A stretch of 64,000 nt of DNA from Bacillus sp. ISL-18 (GCF_018613415.1 NZ_JAGGQG010000024.1:62001-126000); one strand, 5' to 3'; numbered from the stretch's first letter, positions 17,194-24,226 are shown. Notes: generated by a model not told the origin, from the sequence alone. Numbers and translations are program-made.

Positions 17194-18567
17194 TTACTTT
17201 TCCATTACCTTATCAGAGCCAACAATTTTTGTTACATTCATTTGATATTGCTTGGCAGCCTGATTAGGGGTGATTTTTTCTGTTACAACATCCTCGACAA
17301 GTGATTGAATTTGCGTGGATACTGTTGGGTATTTATCAACAGCTGGGCGGAAATGCGTAAATTTCAAAAAGTCAGTTGCTTCTTTAAACATCGGGATATT
17401 TTGATACTCTTGCTCTTTGGCAACATCATTACGAGGAGTCAAATTCCGTTCTTTCGATAGGAGTGAAAGATTATTTTCTTTGCTTGACGCAAATTCAATA
17501 AATTCCCAAGCTACATCTTTATGATGTGAATTTTTTGGAATAGCTAGTGCCCATCCACCGGACATGGATGTGGTTCCAGGAGCTTGTCCATGTTGTGTTG
17601 GCATTGGGGCAAATCCTAACGTCTTAAAGGCTTCAGGCCAGGGTGCAGCACCCGTCTCACCCCAGTTACCTGTCTGCCAGAATCCATCAAGTCCGATAGC
17701 AAGCTTTCCTTTAGGCATTAACTGCTGGTAAGCCACTGAACCACCCTGTCCATTTAATACCTGGGAAAGATTTGGTCCAAGCTTCTCCTTATATACTGTA
17801 TGGATAAAATTGAATGCATCTGTAAGCCCTTGGCTTTTTACAATCCACTTGTTCGATTCGTTATCATATAGAGGGGTTTCCGTACCATATAGCAGCATCT
17901 CAAATGTTTGCATTGATGTTGCTTCCCCAGTTGCTTTGCCTGAATTCATCCATAATGGAGTGACACCTGGCAACTTGTCTTTTATCGTTCTAGCTGCTTG
18001 CAGGATATCATCCCACGTTTTAGGCTCCCACGGAACCGGAAGACCCGCTTTTTGGAATAAATCTTTGTTATACCAAAGTCCCCGGGAATCGGTGTTGTAA
18101 GGGACCCCATAAATTTTCCCATCCTGAGCCATTACACCTTTTTTAACACTGTCATTATAGTTGCTCCAGTCACTCCAGTCCTTGATCTTATTATCAAGTG
18201 GCTCTAAATATCCTGCACTTGCATCTGAGTTCACCATAAAGGTATCCTCTGTAACGATGTCAGGTGCCGTATTGGGGGATTTCAACATTAGAGCAATTTT
18301 GGCAAAATAATCACCTTCTGAAACATTAAGCGGGGCAAGCTGAACATCTACCTTAGGGTGATCCTTTTCAAATTGCGGAATGATCTCTTTATTGAGCCAA
18401 TCCGTTAGCCCTTTGTTCGTTCCTCCCCCAGATCGGTAGGTGATTTTGACTACTTGTTTATCACTGCTGTTTGAGGATGCACTTTGATTTGAACACGCTG
18501 AACTTAATAAAACACTGCCGGTGATAATGGAAACAGCCGTAATTTTCTTCAACATTTTTCTGTTCAT
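17194..18567 (-). CDS. Extracellular sugar-binding lipoprotein (mannoside operon)
   Basis: Family 1 solute-binding lipoprotein of 457 residues. The signal peptide ends in the lipobox VLLSSACS and is followed by a Ser/Asn-rich linker. The mature domain shows typical family features: KDLFQKAGLPVPWEPKTWDD and SGGWALAIPKNSHHKDVAWE. It is the first gene of the minus-strand operon that continues with two permeases, GH38 and ROK kinase. A cre-like box lies 34-47 bases upstream, and divergently there is a GntR/LacI hybrid regulator that probably controls it. Confidence 0.94.
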   Translation of the reverse strand: MNRKMLKKITAVSIITGSVLLSSACSNQSASSNSSDKQVVKITYRSGGGTNKGLTDWLNKEIIPQFEKDHPKVDVQLAPLNVSEGDYFAKIALMLKSPNTAPDIVTEDTFMVNSDASAGYLEPLDNKIKDWSDWSNYNDSVKKGVMAQDGKIYGVPYNTDSRGLWYNKDLFQKAGLPVPWEPKTWDDILQAARTIKDKLPGVTPLWMNSGKATGEATSMQTFEMLLYGTETPLYDNESNKWIVKSQGLTDAFNFIHTVYKEKLGPNLSQVLNGQGGSVAYQQLMPKGKLAIGLDGFWQTGNWGETGAAPWPEAFKTLGFAPMPTQHGQAPGTTSMSGGWALAIPKNSHHKDVAWEFIEFASSKENNLSLLSKERNLTPRNDVAKEQEYQNIPMFKEATDFLKFTHFRPAVDKYPTVSTQIQSLVEDVVTEKITPNQAAKQYQMNVTKIVGSDKVMEK

Positions 18568-18600
18568 AACTCTCTCCCCTTTTACCCTTATTCTCTTATC

Positions 18601-18614
18601 AGAAAGCGGTTACA
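18601..18614. promoter_or_regulatory. cre-like catabolite box
   Basis: AGAAAGCGGTTACA differs little from the CcpA consensus (TGWAANCGNTNWCA). It lies just before the mannoside-operon start codon, which suggests repression by preferred carbon sources. Confidence 0.6.
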
Positions 18615-18705
18615 AAATTGATCAAAAAAATAGGATTATTATTCTGCTTTGATAGTTCATTCCTCCCTTAACATCATCTACCAACTTAGTATACCAACAG
18701 CATAA

Positions 18706-18728
18706 TTGATATATTTGGCATATGTCAA
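18706..18728. promoter_or_regulatory. Probable operator of the GntR/LacI regulator (site 1)
   Basis: TTGATATATTTGGCATATGTCAA is an imperfect palindrome (TTGA.ATAT...ATAT.TCAA) in the divergent control region. It shares the half-site TTGATATATT with site 2 at 18921. Control of the mannoside operon is inferred. Apart from these sites and the cre box, the 391-bp region 18568-18958 is AT-rich without further recognisable features. Confidence 0.5.
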
Positions 18729-18920
18729 TATATTAATTAAATTTTCTTTATATTCATAAAAGTAAATTCAAAAGACCTAGGTAACAGCATTAGATTTCTA
18801 CTTATCTTTTATTTTTCAAGTATCTATTGGATTATTTTTTAAACCCTTTACTATGTTTATTACTTCATGAGAATAAGGAGACATTGTAAAATAAATGATT
18901 TGTAACAATTTGTACTATAT

Positions 18921-18937
18921 GATATATTCAATATATC
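18921..18937. promoter_or_regulatory. Probable autoregulatory operator (site 2)
   Basis: GATATATTCAATATATC is a perfect 17-bp palindrome (7-bp arms), 22-38 bases before the regulator's ATG. On the reverse strand it contains the same TTGATATATT half-site as site 1. Its place suggests that the regulator represses its own gene. Confidence 0.6.
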
Positions 18938-18958
18938 AACTATCAGGAGTGAAAATAG

Positions 18959-20092
18959 ATGGAAACTCCATTATATGAAAAAATTTATCTTAACTTACTA
19001 ACCCAGATTGAAACGGGTCAATTAAAACCAAGGGATCAGGTTCCCACTGAGAAAGAATTGGCTGACCAATATCAGGTCAGTAGAATAACTTCTAAAAAAG
19101 CGCTTGAGAAATTAGTGCAAATCGGAGCGATCGAACGCATCCGTGGCAAAGGTTCCTATGTATCTCAAACACTTCCTGATTTCGGAACCATTCATCCAAG
19201 GACTCAGTCGGAACAAAGTGATCCTGGGATTCAAGAAATGAATGCGTTAATCGGACTAATCATTCCTGAATTTTTTAAGGATTGCTTTGGCAGGCAAATA
19301 ATGAGTATTATTGAGAAACGCTGCTCGGAATTGAAGTTTAACTTATTAGTGAAGTTGACATATGGAAGCCAGGAAGCGGAGGAAGAAGCCATTAATACAA
19401 TGGTTCAGCAGCAGGTGAAAGGCATCATTATTTTCCCAGTTCACGGGCAGCATTATACAACAAGCTTACTGCGATTGGTTCTGGAGGGTTTTCCACTGGT
19501 ATTAATTGATAGATATTTAAAAGGAATTCCAGCTTGCGCCGTCTATACGGATAATCAAACGGCGGCTCAGAATCTTACAGAATTTCTTTTCTCGCGAGGA
19601 CATGAGCATATTGCTTTCGTTTCACCTCCAGAGGAATATACATCTTCCATCGAAGAGAGAATCCAAGGGTTTAAAACCGCTTATTTACAAAAGGAAATTG
19701 CTGTTAGCCCAAACTATATCCTAACAGATATGTTTAGTACATTGCCGACGTTTGATCGATCCGCTGAGTTTGTCGAGGATCAGATTAAGCTGTGCAATTT
19801 CATTCAGGAAAATTCTCATGTAACGGCATTTATCGCCTGTGAGTATGAAATCGCCTGTGTCTTAGCACAAGTACTGAAATCTCTTGGGAAATCTATTCCA
19901 TCTGATTACGCTATTGCTTGTTTCGACCATCCCGCCTGGTTATATAATGATATGATTTTCACTCACATCAAACAAGATGAAGAAGCAATTGGATCTCAAG
20001 CAGTCGAATTACTACTCAAACAAATTCAAGGACAAACCGTCCCCGTACAAAATATGGTAGATTACAAGTTAATCGAAGGAAATACCATATAG
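18959..20092 (+). CDS. GntR-family regulator with LacI-type effector domain (AraR-like architecture)
   Basis: Transcription factor of 377 residues. Residues 1-70 are a GntR winged helix (YEKIYLNLLTQIETGQLKP, EKELADQYQVSRITSKKALE, RIRGKGSYVSQ). From about residue 95 a LacI/GalR-type sugar-binding domain begins (LIGLIIPEFFKDCFGRQIMS) and runs to the end. The AraR repressor of B. subtilis has the same domain order. It is divergent from the mannoside operon and the intervening DNA holds two palindromes with a common half-site, so it most likely senses a sugar from that pathway. The ATG at 18959 follows CAGGAG. Confidence 0.92.
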   Translation: METPLYEKIYLNLLTQIETGQLKPRDQVPTEKELADQYQVSRITSKKALEKLVQIGAIERIRGKGSYVSQTLPDFGTIHPRTQSEQSDPGIQEMNALIGLIIPEFFKDCFGRQIMSIIEKRCSELKFNLLVKLTYGSQEAEEEAINTMVQQQVKGIIIFPVHGQHYTTSLLRLVLEGFPLVLIDRYLKGIPACAVYTDNQTAAQNLTEFLFSRGHEHIAFVSPPEEYTSSIEERIQGFKTAYLQKEIAVSPNYILTDMFSTLPTFDRSAEFVEDQIKLCNFIQENSHVTAFIACEYEIACVLAQVLKSLGKSIPSDYAIACFDHPAWLYNDMIFTHIKQDEEAIGSQAVELLLKQIQGQTVPVQNMVDYKLIEGNTI

Positions 20093-20103
20093 AAGCATAG
20101 GTA

Positions 20104-20158
20104 GAAGCATAGGGACGGTTCTCATGCTTCGGAAGCACGAGAACCGTCCCTATGCTTC
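20104..20158. repeat. 55-bp near-perfect palindrome of the dispersed repeat family
   Basis: The arms 20104-20123 and 20139-20158 are perfect 20-base inverted repeats. The centre (ATGCTTC.GAAGCAC) is itself a hairpin with one mismatch. It is the fullest copy of the repeat family in the window, made of two head-to-head units. It starts 12 bases after the regulator's stop and could terminate or protect its mRNA. Confidence 0.9.
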
Positions 20159-20207
20159 CCCACATTTTTCTATTAATTTTGATGTACTTTTTAACCAAAA
20201 AGAAAAC

Positions 20208-20238
20208 GGCTTAGAGGTTCTCCTCTAAGCCCTTTTTT
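20208..20238 (+). terminator. Bidirectional terminator between regulator and nucleosidase remnant
   Basis: GGCTTAGAGG, TTCT, CCTCTAAGCC form a perfect ten-pair hairpin followed by TTTTTTT on the plus strand. On the minus strand GTTTTCTTTTT follows. It serves the GntR gene and the convergent nucleosidase remnant. Confidence 0.85.
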
Positions 20239-20259
20239 TACAGAATGGAGCACCCACTC

Positions 20260-20530
20260 TTATTTTTTTATTGTTGATATATATTGTTTCACAACATCAT
20301 ATACATATTCTTGGTTTGCTGCTGCAGTATTAGGATTATAGGCGCCTCCATTTGTTTTATTGTTAGAGAGGATTCTAATACCTAAAAAAGCTATATCATA
20401 AGCACCGGCAATTTGTACAGCCGAGGCACCTTCCATCTCTTCTACAGATGTACCGTACTTTTCATGAATCCAGTTAATACGGTCCACTTCATTGTTCCAA
20501 AAGTCAGCTGACCCGATCGTCCCTTCACTA
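20260..20530 (-). pseudogene. Truncated copy of the secreted nucleosidase (3' third only)
   Basis: This stretch matches 23258-23526 almost base for base but ends abruptly at about 20530, after CGTCCCTTC. Only the C-terminal part (from about GSADFWNNEVDRINW) remains. The signal peptide, substrate-binding N-terminus and riboswitch leader are absent, so no working enzyme is expected. The conserved Met-Glu-Gly region reads EEMEGASAVQIAG, with some changes relative to the intact copy. The repeat extends leftwards through the terminator, which shows duplication of a block. Confidence 0.9.
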
Positions 20531-20626
20531 GCTAATCATGATTACTACTAGTTTCTCTAACATTTGGGGCGCAGTACATAGGAACCTTATTTTTTTACGT
20601 TTCACAAAGAATTTTCCACCCGCATC

Positions 20627-21136
20627 TTAACGAAAGTTCTGTTCAATGAATTCTTGTTCTTCCTCGGGTGTAAACAACCGTGTCGCAACTCCGATGGTCC
20701 CACCTTGAAGGGAAAGAATTTCGTTGTGTGCTTCCACCGCGTTTTCGAATTTCCCTTTGTCCCACTCGTTCAAGATTTCTAAATAAACGTCTTTGTTGTC
20801 ATAATCCGTTTCATCTAATGTTTTTAGCAATTCGTCAATTCTTTCAGGTGTCATTTCGGTTGCTCCGTCCTTTTCATCTGCAGCAACTTTTTGGTGCGTC
20901 ATACGGTGAAGAATCCATTGGAATTCGTCTTCTTTAGGTATATAATTACCTTCCGTAATTTTCTTTTCAAGCTTGGCATCGCTTTCGACTTTCGTATCAA
21001 GCGAAGACTCGGCATCAGCTACTGTTTTTTCGCTCCGATTGTTAGTCGCTTGATATATTAGGACACCGACAATAATGACCCCCAACACCGCAACAGTCGA
21101 AAGTCCTATCAATAGCCCTTTTAAAAATTTCTCCAT
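20627..21136 (-). CDS. Membrane-anchored 169-residue protein, copy A (possibly DUF6241)
   Basis: Function unknown. One N-terminal membrane helix (residues 6-29, GLLIGLSTVAVLGVIIVGVL) is followed by an acidic linker and a soluble, probably extracellular, helical domain. The soluble part contains WILHRMTHQKVAADEK, EMTPERIDELLKTL and LSLQGGTIGVATRLFTPEEE. From memory these motifs recall the Bacillus DUF6241 family; I could not check this. It is about 90% identical to the protein at 36214-36723. It is divergent from the 61-residue membrane protein. GGGCGGTTGGGTAA precedes the ATG, giving a weak ribosome site. Confidence 0.85.
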   Translation of the reverse strand: MEKFLKGLLIGLSTVAVLGVIIVGVLIYQATNNRSEKTVADAESSLDTKVESDAKLEKKITEGNYIPKEDEFQWILHRMTHQKVAADEKDGATEMTPERIDELLKTLDETDYDNKDVYLEILNEWDKGKFENAVEAHNEILSLQGGTIGVATRLFTPEEEQEFIEQNFR

Positions 21137-21224
21137 TTACCCAACCGCCCTTTTTATACCTAATTATTGTAATTCTTATATTACGGATTTCAAAACAAAT
21201 AGTTTCAAAAATATGGGTGAGCCC

Positions 21225-21332
21225 CTATTTTTCCAAACTATATAATACCATTTTTATAGCAATGATCCATCCTTGTGCACCGAGGAAACTACCAGGAAGC
21301 CCGTTGCCGTACGTCCGCATGGTCTTATTCAT
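21225..21332 (-). CDS. Possible 35-residue peptide in the divergent region, copy A
   Basis: A short frame starting MNKTMRTYGNGLPGSFLGAQ lies upstream of the 169-residue gene on the same strand, with AGGAAT ten bases before its ATG. The second cassette keeps the frame (36792-36920; 42 residues with a different C-terminus). Of four substitutions in the shared 90 bases, two are silent, so the coding evidence is weak. Function unknown. Confidence 0.35.
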   Translation of the reverse strand: MNKTMRTYGNGLPGSFLGAQGWIIAIKMVLYSLEK

Positions 21333-21357
21333 ATGAGCATTCCTATTGTTACAAAAC

Positions 21358-21411
21358 TGACATAATTGTAATCTGGATGACATATAATTTATCAATCACC
21401 TAGGAAGGAGG
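21358..21411 (+). promoter_or_regulatory. Control region of the 61-residue gene, copy A
   Basis: TGACATA occurs twice exactly 20 bases apart (21358 and 21378), the second running into a TATAAT -10 box (21383-21388). A very strong ribosome site (GGAAGGAGG) follows. The same layout is kept before all three gene copies. TGTAAT-N5-TGACAT inside it resembles the 11-bp-phased direct repeats bound by OmpR-type regulators such as WalR, but this is only a resemblance. Confidence 0.55.
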
Positions 21412-21419
21412 AAAAACCT

Positions 21420-21605
21420 ATGGATAATCGTATCTTCTTGTTTCTTGCTACAATTTTATCTGGTTTTGCACTTATAAGAGTTCCTTTAGCTGGTTCATTC
21501 CTTGAAGGCGTTTCACCTGTAACAAATATCCTTGGCATTCTAACCGTTATTGTCTTCTCACTTGTCTTAATTTATAAAGGTGTAAAAGGCTTGTTCCAAA
21601 AGTAA
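21420..21605 (+). CDS. 61-residue two-helix membrane protein, copy A
   Basis: Small protein of unknown function with two predicted membrane helices (about residues 4-22 and 33-54) joined by a short loop (AGSFLEGVSPVTN), and a Lys-rich C-terminus (KGVKGLFQK). The ATG at 21420 has an ideal GGAAGGAGG site. Near-identical copies are at 22813 and 37008. The gene is followed by its own terminator. Its size and hydrophobicity would also suit a regulatory or toxin-like peptide, but nothing shows this. Confidence 0.85.
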   Translation: MDNRIFLFLATILSGFALIRVPLAGSFLEGVSPVTNILGILTVIVFSLVLIYKGVKGLFQK

Positions 21606-21621
21606 AGAGGATTCAGATGGG

Positions 21622-21648
21622 GAGCACTCTATATGGGTGCTTTTCTCA
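21622..21648 (+). terminator. Terminator of the 61-residue gene, copy A
   Basis: AGCAC pairs with GTGCT across a loop, followed by TTTTCTCATTT. The same hairpin follows each of the three copies. Confidence 0.7.
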
Positions 21649-21762
21649 TTTATTGCTCTATTAACAGCACAATATACAAACAAATAGTTTTAGTGGTCCA
21701 ATCGCTCCTAAATCTGCTCAACCGAATGAAGTCTTAAGATAGGCAGAACAGCTCCATAAAAA

Positions 21763-21785
21763 AGAAGCATGAGAACCGTCCCTGT
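21763..21785. repeat. Dispersed repeat copy at right edge of cassette A
   Basis: GAAGCATGAGAACCGTCCCT is a half unit of the family. The identity between cassettes A and B ends here. Confidence 0.7.
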
Positions 21786-21862
21786 GATCTTTCAAATCCG
21801 GTCTTTTTTAAGCCTCTAATTAATATAATGACTTAGTTAGCTTATATTCAGAGGTGAACATT

Positions 21863-22531
21863 TTGGAGATTTTTGGATTGTCTTTTGCGGTTCTTTTGGA
21901 GGTTATTTTAATCAATATTGTATTAAGCGGGGATAACGCAGTTGTAATCGCAATGGCATCACGTAATGTTCCAAAGAAGCAACAAAAGAAAGCCATCTTT
22001 TGGGGAACATTTGGAGCTATTATTTTACGTTTACTATTTGCAACAGCGATTGTTTATCTACTAGCCTTACCTTTCGTAACTTTTATAGGCGGTCTTCTTC
22101 TAGTGTATATTGCCATAAAACTTCTAATAGCTGATGATGAAGACGATCATAGAGAAGGCGGTTCAAGTTTAATTTCAGCTGTCAAAACCATTATTACTGC
22201 TGATGCCATCATGTCTCTTGATAATGTCCTAGCTATTGCTGGTGCGGTTGAAGGAAATATAGCCGGTATAATGATTGGAGTTATTGTTAGTATTCCTCTT
22301 GTTGTTTTTGGCAGCCAATTCATATTAAAAGCAATGGAAAAGTACCCAATCATCTCTTATGCTGGCGCTGGAATATTGGCTTGGACAGCAGGTGAAATGA
22401 TCGTTAGAGAACCAAAGTTCGAATATATTCTTCCAGACGATTTACATTTATTGATTCCTACTGCTATTACCGTTCTCGTCATATGTTTAGGTTATTTATC
22501 CAATAGGATAAAAACAGCTAAAGAAAGTTAA
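21863..22531 (+). CDS. TerC-family integral membrane protein (YjbE-like)
   Basis: Membrane protein of 222 residues with about seven hydrophobic segments. The two family signatures with acidic residues inside the membrane are present: NIVLSGDNAVVIAMA near the start and DAIMSLDNVLAIAGA near residue 115. TerC proteins of Bacillus are linked to manganese export and metalation of secreted enzymes; that is family knowledge, not shown here. I prefer the TTG at 21863 because AGAGGTG lies at the right distance. The GTG at 21854 has no ribosome site. It lies between two copies of the 61-residue gene without obvious linkage. Confidence 0.9.
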   Translation: MEIFGLSFAVLLEVILINIVLSGDNAVVIAMASRNVPKKQQKKAIFWGTFGAIILRLLFATAIVYLLALPFVTFIGGLLLVYIAIKLLIADDEDDHREGGSSLISAVKTIITADAIMSLDNVLAIAGAVEGNIAGIMIGVIVSIPLVVFGSQFILKAMEKYPIISYAGAGILAWTAGEMIVREPKFEYILPDDLHLLIPTAITVLVICLGYLSNRIKTAKES

Positions 22532-22653
22532 GGAAGAGTGAACTGGAATTTATCTATTTCAACTTTGCTTCATTCATATATAATTAAGGTAATGGATCCC
22601 CGAACATTGACAACCTTCTTGAGGAATTAAAAGATATAGAAAGACAATCTTAG

Positions 22654-22680
22654 AGGCGACAATATTTTGTCGTTTTTTTT
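22654..22680 (+). terminator. Terminator downstream of the TerC gene
   Basis: GGCGACAATATTTTGTCGTTTTTTTT: GCGACA and TGTCG pair and a T-run follows. Just before it a short open stretch (DNLLEELKDIERQS) may be the tail of a lost gene. Confidence 0.75.
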
Positions 22681-22699
22681 GTTGGGTAAAATTACTACA

Positions 22700-22714
22700 T
22701 AAACCGTCCCTATG
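22700..22714. repeat. Partial dispersed repeat (AAACCGTCCCTATG)
   Basis: A short remnant of the dispersed repeat core between the TerC gene and the second 61-residue gene. Confidence 0.5.
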
Positions 22715-22750
22715 ACTTTATTTGTAAGAACAATCTCTTCGTTACAAAAT

Positions 22751-22806
22751 TGACATATTCGTAATCATAATGTCATATAATTTATCAATCGCCTAGGAAG
22801 GAGGAA
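22751..22806 (+). promoter_or_regulatory. Control region of the 61-residue gene, copy C
   Basis: TGACATA (22751) and TGTCATA (22771) are 20 bases apart, with TATAAT at 22776-22781 and AGGAAGGAGG before the start. The layout matches the other two copies although the surroundings differ. Confidence 0.55.
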
Positions 22807-22812
22807 GAACCA

Positions 22813-22998
22813 ATGGATAATCGGATTTTCTTGTTTCTCGCTACCATTTTATCTGGTTTTGCACTTATAAAAGTTCCTTTAGCTGATTCATTCCTTGAAA
22901 GCATTTCACCTGTAACAAATGTCCTTGGCATTCTAACCGTTCTTGTCTTCTCACTCGTCTTAATTTATAAAGGTGTAAAAAGTTTGTTCCAAAAATAA
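22813..22998 (+). CDS. 61-residue two-helix membrane protein, copy C
   Basis: Paralogue of the proteins at 21420 and 37008, with a handful of substitutions (KVPLADSFLESISPVTN in the loop). Two membrane helices and the C-terminal KGVKSLFQK are kept. Unlike the other two copies it has no 169-residue neighbour. Its promoter, ribosome site and terminator are conserved with the gene, so the unit appears to have moved as a block. Confidence 0.85.
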   Translation: MDNRIFLFLATILSGFALIKVPLADSFLESISPVTNVLGILTVLVFSLVLIYKGVKSLFQK

Positions 22999-23015
22999 AG
23001 AGGAATCAGATGGGA

Positions 23016-23041
23016 AGCACTCTATATGGGTGCTTTTTTCA
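23016..23041 (+). terminator. Terminator of the 61-residue gene, copy C
   Basis: AGCAC...GTGCT stem followed by TTTTTTC. Confidence 0.7.
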
Positions 23042-23138
23042 TTTATTGCTCTATACAACACATATGCAAACAATCTCACCCGTTCGTCAAACTCTGGGCG
23101 TTACCTGGTTTTGAAACAAGATCCGCCTCTAGTCACAA

Positions 23139-23157
23139 AAAGAAGCATGAGACTCCC
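23139..23157. repeat. Degraded dispersed repeat copy
   Basis: AAAGAAGCATGAGACTCCC keeps the GAAGCATGAGA part of the family. Confidence 0.5.
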
Positions 23158-23203
23158 ATTGGATTATGGTAAAAAATTTGGATGTATTGCATCATTTAAA
23201 AGA

Positions 23204-23240
23204 AAACAGCTTAGAGTTTCACCACTAAGCCGTTTTCATA
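23204..23240 (-). terminator. Terminator of the secreted nucleosidase gene
   Basis: On the minus strand GGCTTAGT and ACTCTAAGCT form a stem followed by GTTTTCTTTT. A closely related hairpin lies at the same place behind the truncated copy (20208-20231). Confidence 0.7.
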
Positions 23241-23257
23241 GAATGGAGCACCCACCC

Positions 23258-24133
23258 TTATTTTTTTATTGTTGAGATATATTGTTTCACAACATCATAT
23301 ACATATTCTTGGTTTGCTGCAGCAGTATTAGGGTTATAGGCCCCGCCATTTGTTTTATTGTTAGAGAGGATTCTAATACCTAAGAAAGGTACATCATAAG
23401 CATCGGCAATTTGTGCAGCCGCAGCACCTTCCATCTCTTCTACAGATGTACCGTACTTTTCATGAATCCAGTTAATACGGTCCACTTCATTGTTCCAAAA
23501 GTCTGCTGACCCAATCGTCCCTTCCACAACCTTACCTTTCGTATATAAGTGCTTTACCGCATTAGCTGCTGCGAGCAGCTCTTTATCTCCTTCATAGTAG
23601 CGAACCTTATTAGCATTCGCATCTGCTCCGCTTCCTTCAGAAGCCATTAAGTCCATTGGAATCCATTGACTCGGGTCCATTCCCTCGCCTGCATTTTTCG
23701 TTTCTGTTTTTAATGAACCGATGTTGGTTACTCTTTTTCCTAATACAATATCAAATACGTTTAAAGACGGATCATGTCCTCCAGCTGTTCCTTGATTGAT
23801 GATCGCAATCGGCTTATATTTTTCAATCGCCAGAGCTGTAACGGCTGCCGTATTTTCCATTCCCTTGCCTGTTTTTGCAACAATAACAGGATAACCATCC
23901 AGTTTTCCTTTATAGAATACAAAGGTTCCTGATTTTTCTACTTTTACTTTTTCTAATTTCTTCGCGAAATTCTCAGCTTCTATTGGCATTGGACCTTCAA
24001 TAAGAATCGGTCTTGCGGCACCTTCTACTTTTGTTTCATGTAGTAATGAAGACTTCCAGCCTGCGAGCATCGATAAGAGCAAGATCGCAATCGCTGTCCA
24101 TGAGACATACTTGTTTAGAAATCCCTTTTTCAT
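23258..24133 (-). CDS. Secreted or membrane-anchored purine nucleosidase (MTA/SAH nucleosidase-like)
   Basis: Nucleoside phosphorylase/nucleosidase-fold protein of 291 residues with an added N-terminal membrane helix (residues 10-26), so it probably acts outside the cytoplasm. The fold's motifs are present: INQGTAGG (substrate loop, about 112-119), VEEMEGAAAAQIA (the Met-Glu-Gly motif that binds ribose) and FLGIRILSNN, where the usual catalytic Asp of RxxSD is replaced by Asn-Asn. It would hydrolyse purine nucleosides or methylthioadenosine to the base and sugar. A guanine-class riboswitch in its leader supports a role in purine salvage. The ATG follows AAGGGGAA. A truncated copy lies 3 kb away. 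Confidence 0.88.
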   Translation of the reverse strand: MKKGFLNKYVSWTAIAILLLSMLAGWKSSLLHETKVEGAARPILIEGPMPIEAENFAKKLEKVKVEKSGTFVFYKGKLDGYPVIVAKTGKGMENTAAVTALAIEKYKPIAIINQGTAGGHDPSLNVFDIVLGKRVTNIGSLKTETKNAGEGMDPSQWIPMDLMASEGSGADANANKVRYYEGDKELLAAANAVKHLYTKGKVVEGTIGSADFWNNEVDRINWIHEKYGTSVEEMEGAAAAQIADAYDVPFLGIRILSNNKTNGGAYNPNTAAANQEYVYDVVKQYISTIKK

Positions 24134-24185
24134 TAATTATTCCCCTTTTCTCTTGTTGTGGATGTACTCGTTGTTCGTTCCAAAG

Positions 24186-24226
24186 AAAAAGGTCTAGAGC
24201 GGTAGAACCTTTCTACCTCCTAGACC
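24186..24226 (-). terminator. Riboswitch-controlled terminator of the nucleosidase leader
   Basis: On the minus strand GGTCTA...TAGACC with an inner GGTAGA...TCTACC stem is followed by TTTTTCTTT. Its 5' arm (24220-24244) can instead pair with the 3' end of the aptamer (24316-24336). Confidence 0.85.

Larger units (their letters stand above)
20565..21785. repeat. Duplicated cassette, copy A
   Basis: From GCAGTACATAGG.ACCTTA at the left to GAAGCATGAGAACCGTCCC at the right, this block matches 36155-37380 with only scattered differences. It contains the 169-residue gene, the short ORF, the shared control region and the 61-residue gene with its terminator. Confidence 0.9.

Noticed and set aside
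20104-20158. Phage attachment site or replication origin
   Set aside because: The palindrome has no integrase or replication gene beside it, and its units recur as dispersed repeats after other genes.
22748-22781. TTGACA plus TATAAT as a standard promoter before the 61-residue gene
   Set aside because: The spacing is about 20 bases, too long for a normal housekeeping promoter. The TGACATA direct repeat describes the region better.
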